Below, one piece after another: positions 60,156-64,000 of a stretch of 64,000 bases of DNA (the stretch's first letter is position 1; the number at the start of each line of letters is the position of its first letter). The DNA comes from Maricaulis maris (GTDB taxonomy: Bacteria; Pseudomonadota; Alphaproteobacteria; Caulobacterales; Maricaulaceae). The notes under the pieces were generated by a model. The model ran no database searches. It was not told the origin of the DNA and worked only from the letters and a program-made list of their open reading frames with translations. Position numbers and translations under genes: made by a program. The stretch spans positions 186,001-250,000 of the forward strand of contig NZ_AP027270.1 in assembly GCF_036322705.1 (NCBI RefSeq). The letters run 5' to 3'.

Positions 60156-61663
60156 CCGGTCCTGTGCGCACAGATTGGTTCGCGTTCAGCGTCAGCGCGG
60201 CGATCGTGGTCGCGGTGTGCGCCGGGCTTGTGATCAACCCCGAGGCCGGGGCGGAGCTCCTGCCGCAGATCTACGCCGTCATCGCCGAGCGGGTCGGTCC
60301 ATTCTATCTGGTGATCGGCCTTGTGCTGATCGTCTTCCTGGTCTGGCTGGGCCTAAGTCGCTATGGCGCGGTGCGCCTGGGCGGCGCTGGGGTGGAGCCG
60401 GAGTTTCGCACGCTGGGCTGGGCGGGGATGTTGTTCTGCGCCGGCATCGGCGCCGGGCTGATGTACTGGGCCGCGATCGAATGGGCCTACTATGTGGAGA
60501 CCCCGCCGTTTGCGCTGCCGCAAGGCTCCCCGGAGGCGCTGGAGTGGGCGTCGGCCTATGGCCTGTTCCACTGGGGGCCGACCGCCTGGGCCTTCTATTG
60601 CCTGCCGACGCTGGCGATCGCCTATGCCTATCACAATCGCGGCGTTCCATTTCTACGCCTGAGCACGGGCTGCAGCGGGGTCAAAGGCTTTGGGGCTGGT
60701 CAGCCCCTGGGCCGGATTGTCGACACCATCTTCATGGTCAGCCTTCTCGGCGGGGCGGGAACCTCGCTCGGCTTCTCCACCCCGATGATCGCAGCGCTCG
60801 CCGCCCGGATCGCGGGCGTCGAGCCCAGCTTTGCGCTGGAGGTCGGCACGCTGGTGATCACCATGACCTTGTTCGCGTTGAGCGCGGCGGCGGGGCTTCG
60901 CAGCGGGATCCAGCGCTTGAGCGATCTGAATGTCGGGCTGATCTTCCTGTTCCTGGTCTTCGTGTTCATCGTCGGCCCCACCGGCCTGTTCATCGAGGCG
61001 GGGGTGACCGGCTTCGGTTTGGTGGCGCAGAACTTCATCCGCATGAACACCTGGGCCGAGCCGTTCGGGGAGTCGAATTTCGTCATCGATTGGACGATTT
61101 TCTACTGGGCCTGGTGGATCGCCTACGGGCCGGTTGTGGGGCTGTTCGTGGCGCGTATCTCGCGCGGGCGCACGATCCGGCAGGTGATCTTCGGCATGCT
61201 CGGCTATGGCACGCTGGGCGCCGGGCTGTTCTTCGTGATCCTTGGCAATTTCGGCCTCAACCTGCAGCTCACGGGCGCTGCGGATATCGTCGGCCTGCTC
61301 AATGATGACGGCGGGGCAACAGCCATTGTCGCCATGATGGACGCGCTGCCGCTCGATGTCTGGGCCATGGGCCTGTTTGTGGTGACGGCGGTGATCTTCT
61401 CGGCCACTACCTATGACAGCGCCTCCTATATCCTCGCCTCCAGCTCCACCCATGCTCTGGAGGCCGGGCGCGACCCGGCCCTGTGGCAGCGCCTGTTCTG
61501 GGCGGCCATGCTCGGCGCGCTGCCGGTGACGCTGCTGTTCATGGGCGGATTACGGGTGGTTCAGACCGCCGCGCTGATCGCGTCGGCGCCGGTGGTGCTC
61601 ATCGGATTCGTGATGGTGCGGTCGCTGATGACCCAGCTGCGCGAAGACCATCCGCGCACCTGA
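60152..61663 (+). CDS. BCCT-family betaine/carnitine/choline transporter
   Basis: A 503-residue protein with twelve helices and the BCCT signature: GLFHWGPTAWAFYCLPTLAIA, the glycine-rich LFCAGIGAGLMYW, and the diagnostic IFYWAWWIAYGPVVGLF followed by ARISRGRTIRQVIFG. BCCT proteins move quaternary ammonium or sulfonium zwitterions (glycine betaine, carnitine, choline, DMSP). Start at 60152, overlapping the esterase stop. It is the clearest pointer to the substrate class of island 2. Confidence 0.93.
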   Translation: MTGPVRTDWFAFSVSAAIVVAVCAGLVINPEAGAELLPQIYAVIAERVGPFYLVIGLVLIVFLVWLGLSRYGAVRLGGAGVEPEFRTLGWAGMLFCAGIGAGLMYWAAIEWAYYVETPPFALPQGSPEALEWASAYGLFHWGPTAWAFYCLPTLAIAYAYHNRGVPFLRLSTGCSGVKGFGAGQPLGRIVDTIFMVSLLGGAGTSLGFSTPMIAALAARIAGVEPSFALEVGTLVITMTLFALSAAAGLRSGIQRLSDLNVGLIFLFLVFVFIVGPTGLFIEAGVTGFGLVAQNFIRMNTWAEPFGESNFVIDWTIFYWAWWIAYGPVVGLFVARISRGRTIRQVIFGMLGYGTLGAGLFFVILGNFGLNLQLTGAADIVGLLNDDGGATAIVAMMDALPLDVWAMGLFVVTAVIFSATTYDSASYILASSSTHALEAGRDPALWQRLFWAAMLGALPVTLLFMGGLRVVQTAALIASAPVVLIGFVMVRSLMTQLREDHPRT

Positions 61664-61726
61664 CAATACAATACAGATCAAGTCCTGTGTGCGGCGTTGA
61701 CGGCGCCATACTCATGCTCTGTTTAC

Positions 61727-61790
61727 ATTCACCTTTGGGTGAATTTATTTCATCTATCGATTTGCAATCCAAGCCGAAGTGTTTATTACT
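61727..61790 (+). promoter_or_regulatory. Palindrome and putative promoter before the BKACE gene
   Basis: ATTCACC-TTTG-GGTGAAT (61727-61744) is a perfect inverted repeat in an unusually AT-rich gap of 228 bases. TTGCAA (61762-61767) and TATTAC (61784-61789), 16 bases apart, could be -35 and -10 elements. The last two genes may thus form a separately controlled transcript. Confidence 0.4.
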
Positions 61791-61891
61791 CAAAGTATCT
61801 GAAATCCAGTGATCCAGCGACGCTTGGCGGCCAGGCCGTCCGATGCGCGAAAATGCGCGTCTGCGTCGCCGCTGCAACGGGAGCAAGAGCT

Positions 61892-62833
61892 TTGACCGCG
61901 AATGATCAGCGCCTGAACCGAAACGTGATTATCACCTGCGCCGTCACGGGCTCGGGCGAGACGGCCGGAAAGACGCCGCACCTTCCCGTCACCCCAAAGG
62001 AGATCGCCACCGCGTCAATCGAGGCCGCCAAGGCCGGCGCCGCCATCGCCCACATTCATGTGCGCGACCCGGAAACCGGCGCGCCGAGCCGCGACCCCGA
62101 ATTGTTCAGGGAAGTGGTCGATCGCATTCGCGAGCACGACACCGACGTGATCATCAATCTCACCACCGGCATGGGGGGTGACCTGTTCCTGGGCCTGGAC
62201 GACGCGCCGACGGAATTTGACCGCGAGGCTACCGACTGTGTTGGCCAGGTCGAGCGCATGGAGCATGTGGAGATGCTGCTGCCGGAGATCTGCTCGCTCG
62301 ATTGCGGCTCGTTCAATTACGACATGCCCAACTATGTCTACGTCTCCTCTATCGGCATGCTGCGCATCGGCGCGGAGCGCCTGCAGAAGATCGGCGTGAA
62401 GCCGGAACTGGAGGTCTTTGATCTGGGCCATATCTGGTTCGCCAAGCAGATGCTGGCCGAAGGCATCCTGGACGCACCGCCCCTGTTCCAGCTGTGCATG
62501 GGCATCAGGTGGGGCGCCGACGGCACCACGCGCAACATGCAGACCATGGTCGACAATCTGCCGGACGGCGCGAACTGGGCGGGCTTTGGAATCGGCTCAA
62601 ACGAGATGCCCATGGTGGCCCAGACCGCTTTGCTGGGCGGTCACGCGCGAGTCGGTCTGGAGGACAACCTCTACCTGGAGAGGGGAGTCCACGCCACGAA
62701 CGCCCAGCTGGTGGACAAGGCCCGCGGCCTTCTTGAAGCCATGGGCTCCAAGATCCAGACGCCGGAAGAGGCGAGGAAGACGCTCGGCCTGAAGAAGTAT
62801 GAGCAGATGAAAAAGCTGCGCGCGGCCGCATGA
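61892..62833 (+). CDS. Beta-keto acid cleavage enzyme (BKACE), dehydrocarnitine-cleavage type
   Basis: A ~313-residue TIM-barrel enzyme (formerly DUF849). [13 protein letters not shown] opens the fold; [12 protein letters not shown] supplies the metal-binding His54 and His56; [48 protein letters not shown], and [14 protein letters not shown] follow. BKACEs condense a 3-keto acid with acetyl-CoA and yield acetoacetate plus a new CoA ester. The sequence style is closest to the dehydrocarnitine enzymes that give betainyl-CoA. TTG at 61892 has GGGAG upstream and is preferred over upstream ATGs. The stop overlaps the thioesterase start. Confidence 0.88.
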   Translation: MTANDQRLNRNVIITCAVTGSGETAGKTPHLPVTPKEIATASIEAAKAGAAIAHIHVRDPETGAPSRDPELFREVVDRIREHDTDVIINLTTGMGGDLFLGLDDAPTEFDREATDCVGQVERMEHVEMLLPEICSLDCGSFNYDMPNYVYVSSIGMLRIGAERLQKIGVKPELEVFDLGHIWFAKQMLAEGILDAPPLFQLCMGIRWGADGTTRNMQTMVDNLPDGANWAGFGIGSNEMPMVAQTALLGGHARVGLEDNLYLERGVHATNAQLVDKARGLLEAMGSKIQTPEEARKTLGLKKYEQMKKLRAAA

Positions 62834-63264
62834 CGGGGTCGTTTCGCGCTGTCGCCCACCCCTGGCTGTGCGATGTGATGGGGCATCTGACGACGCGTCA
62901 CTATGTGGCGATGTTTGACGATGCCTCCTATCACTTCCTGTTCGAGGTGTTCGCCTGGTCCGGCACCGATGCTGCGAACGGCGTCGGCTTCGCTGACGTG
63001 CGCCACGAGCTGGACTATGCCGCCGAGGTGGGCTCAGGCGATCTGCTGGAGATCACCGGCCGGCTCGAAAAGCTCGGGACCAAATCGGTGACCATCGTCT
63101 ACGAGATGACCAATCTGAGCCGGGGCGAGCTTGCTGCGACCCTCAGAAGTGTCGCGGTGTGCTTTGACACCAAGGCGCGCAAGGCCGTCGCTTTCCCCGA
63201 CGCATGGCGCAGAAAGGCCGAAGGCGTGCTCGCGCAAGGCGTTGTCCGAGGAAGTTCGACTTGA
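62830..63264 (+). CDS. Hot-dog thioesterase (candidate betainyl-CoA thioesterase)
   Basis: A 144-residue 4-hydroxybenzoyl-CoA-thioesterase-like protein. [21 protein letters not shown] matches the active-site loop and helix of the YbgC/CdhB branch, and [19 protein letters not shown] and VTIVYEMTN complete the fold. In carnitine degradation the matching enzyme splits betainyl-CoA to glycine betaine and CoA. It overlaps BKACE by 4 bases. The last ~9 codons (from 63238) lie inside the left end of the IS6 element, so the natural C-terminus may have been replaced on insertion. Confidence 0.85.
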   Translation: MTGSFRAVAHPWLCDVMGHLTTRHYVAMFDDASYHFLFEVFAWSGTDAANGVGFADVRHELDYAAEVGSGDLLEITGRLEKLGTKSVTIVYEMTNLSRGELAATLRSVAVCFDTKARKAVAFPDAWRRKAEGVLAQGVVRGSST

Positions 63265-63954
63265 GCGTGGACCGCCGGTTTCTTAGCTTCGCGCGATGCG
63301 TAACCCGTTTCGATATTTCAAGACGTCACCTGAGATTATCCGCCTCGCGGTGATGATATACATCCGCTTTCCGCTGTCGCTTCGGAACGTCGAAGATCTG
63401 CTGCACGAACGCGGCATCGATATCACCTGCAAAACGGTGTGCTTTTGGTGGAACCGGTTCGGACCGCTCATGGCGAGGCCCACTATCTGTGGCGCGCTGT
63501 CGATCATGAAGGCGAGGTTCTGGAGTCTTTCGTCACGAAGACGCGAGATATGGCTTCAGCATTGAAGTTTCTTAAGAAAGCGATGAAGCGATACGGCCGG
63601 CCGGAGGAAGTCGTCAGGACCGCGTTCGGTCGCACGGCGCAGCGAAGCGCGAGATCGGGAACGAAGGTCGACAGGTCACCGGCCGGCACGAGAACAATCG
63701 GGCTGAGAACTCACACCTTTCGTTTCGAAGGCGAGAACGTGCGATGGCGCGGTTCCGGCCCATGCGAAGCCTGCAGAAGTTCGCCGCCGCTCACGCCCCC
63801 GTCCGCAACCACTTCAACCACGACCGATCTCTCGAACGCCGGCCTCGCTTCAAGCCGCTTCGCGACAAAGCGCTCGCCGAGTGGCGTCGGCTCCTCGCTG
63901 CATAAGCCGGCGCACCCTGACTCCTGAGACCGATCCGCTTTTGTCTGACAGCAC
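63238..63954 (+). mobile_element. Decayed IS6-family insertion sequence
   Basis: A ~717-base element. The left end GGCGTTGTCCGAGGAAG and the right end GTCTGACAGCAC (reverse complement GTGCTGTCAGAC) resemble the IS6 ends found at 49.1 kb. It is shorter than a normal ~800-base IS6 element because of an internal deletion. It lies in the same orientation as the fragments at 49.06-49.27 kb, so the two borders frame island 2. Sequence from 63955 to the window end holds no gene I can see. Confidence 0.75.
63296..63905 (+). pseudogene. IS6-family transposase, frameshifted and internally deleted
   Basis: Three frames are needed. Frame one gives MRNPFRYFKTSPEIIRLAVM, then SLRNVEDLLHERGIDIT to about 63475. 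Frame two gives HYLWRAVDHEGEVLESFVTK and LKFLKKAMKRYGRPEEVV to about 63620. Frame three gives NRAENSHLSFRRRERAM, MRSLQKFAAAHAPVRNHFN and ALAEWRRLLAA, ending at TAA 63903-63905. The segment with the first catalytic Asp (around the usual WHLDEMYVKI) is deleted, so no active transposase is made. Confidence 0.85.
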
Positions 63955-64000
63955 CGCCACTCAGACTGGCAAGTCTGGTCTCTTTCCATGAACTGGAGAT

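Noticed and set aside
59968-61305. 445-codon Arg-rich open frame overlapping the BCCT transporter
   Set aside because: The BCCT signature lies in the other frame; this frame is Arg/Gly-rich noise.
1-64000. CRISPR array or CRISPR-associated genes
   Set aside because: No regularly spaced short repeats and no cas-like proteins were seen; the only repeat clusters are irregular (CAGGGAA) or two-unit tandem.

Overview
This window is GC-rich chromosomal DNA from an alphaproteobacterium, most likely of the Maricaulales/Hyphomonadaceae (Maricaulis-like). The inference rests on TTAA-N7-TTAA(C) CtrA boxes, an EipA/DUF1134 gene with a CtrA-like site, a Zur-box-controlled MerC gene, and abundant TonB-dependent receptors and TPR-sulfotransferases. 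I could run no database search, so the taxonomy is inference.

1-30.6 kb is core chromosome. It holds an MFS exporter (cut by the window edge), a pair of secreted pre-peptidase-C-like proteins (one with one domain, one with four), merC behind a Zur box, rpmI-rplT, pheS-(membrane protein)-pheT, a CtrA-boxed peptidoglycan-binding/Sel1 protein, a CDF metal exporter with a divergent MerR regulator and a textbook 19-bp-spacer promoter, eipA-GNAT, an amine oxidase/C69 peptidase pair, a nitrilase-superfamily protein, an M3 peptidase lipoprotein, soxR with a perfect SoxR box facing a VOC gene, a Rieske oxygenase/APC permease pair, lepA, a peroxiredoxin, serA and a serB-like phosphatase, msrA and tRNA-Ser(GGA).

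30.6-49.0 kb is accessory island 1, starting at the 3' end of tRNA-Ser. An imperfect ~90-bp copy of the tRNA 3' end plus flank recurs at 48.18 kb. The left part is a mobile module: large serine recombinase, DUF2924, DUF3489, DUF5681, a truncated DNA methyltransferase and a cluster of CAGGGAA repeats. The right part is a catabolic module: a MocR/GabR-type regulator with an extra C-terminal domain, nitrilase-type amidohydrolase, TonB receptor, TPR-sulfotransferase, secreted SxxK (NylB-like) hydrolase, MFS transporter, semialdehyde dehydrogenase and omega-aminotransferase. Together these suggest uptake, amide cleavage and oxidation of a GABA-like omega-amino acid compound. Direct repeats of AAACTGG spaced exactly 33 bp, with a GATCTGG 23 bp away, sit before both the amidohydrolase and the dehydrogenase and probably define the regulator's operators.

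49.05-63.95 kb is accessory island 2, bounded by decayed IS6-family elements in the same orientation. It carries a GcvA-type LysR regulator, TonB receptor, two type-B carboxylesterase lipoproteins, TPR-sulfotransferase, SDR dehydrogenase, quinone-oxidoreductase-like MDR, BCCT transporter, a BKACE enzyme resembling dehydrocarnitine cleavage enzyme, and a hot-dog thioesterase. The best reading is a (acyl)carnitine or related quaternary-amine ester utilisation island: outer-membrane uptake, ester hydrolysis, BCCT import, oxidation to the 3-keto acid, BKACE cleavage and thioester hydrolysis to betaine. The assembly, with an SDR in place of the usual carnitine dehydrogenase and a TonB receptor and sulfotransferase attached, is the most novel part of the window.
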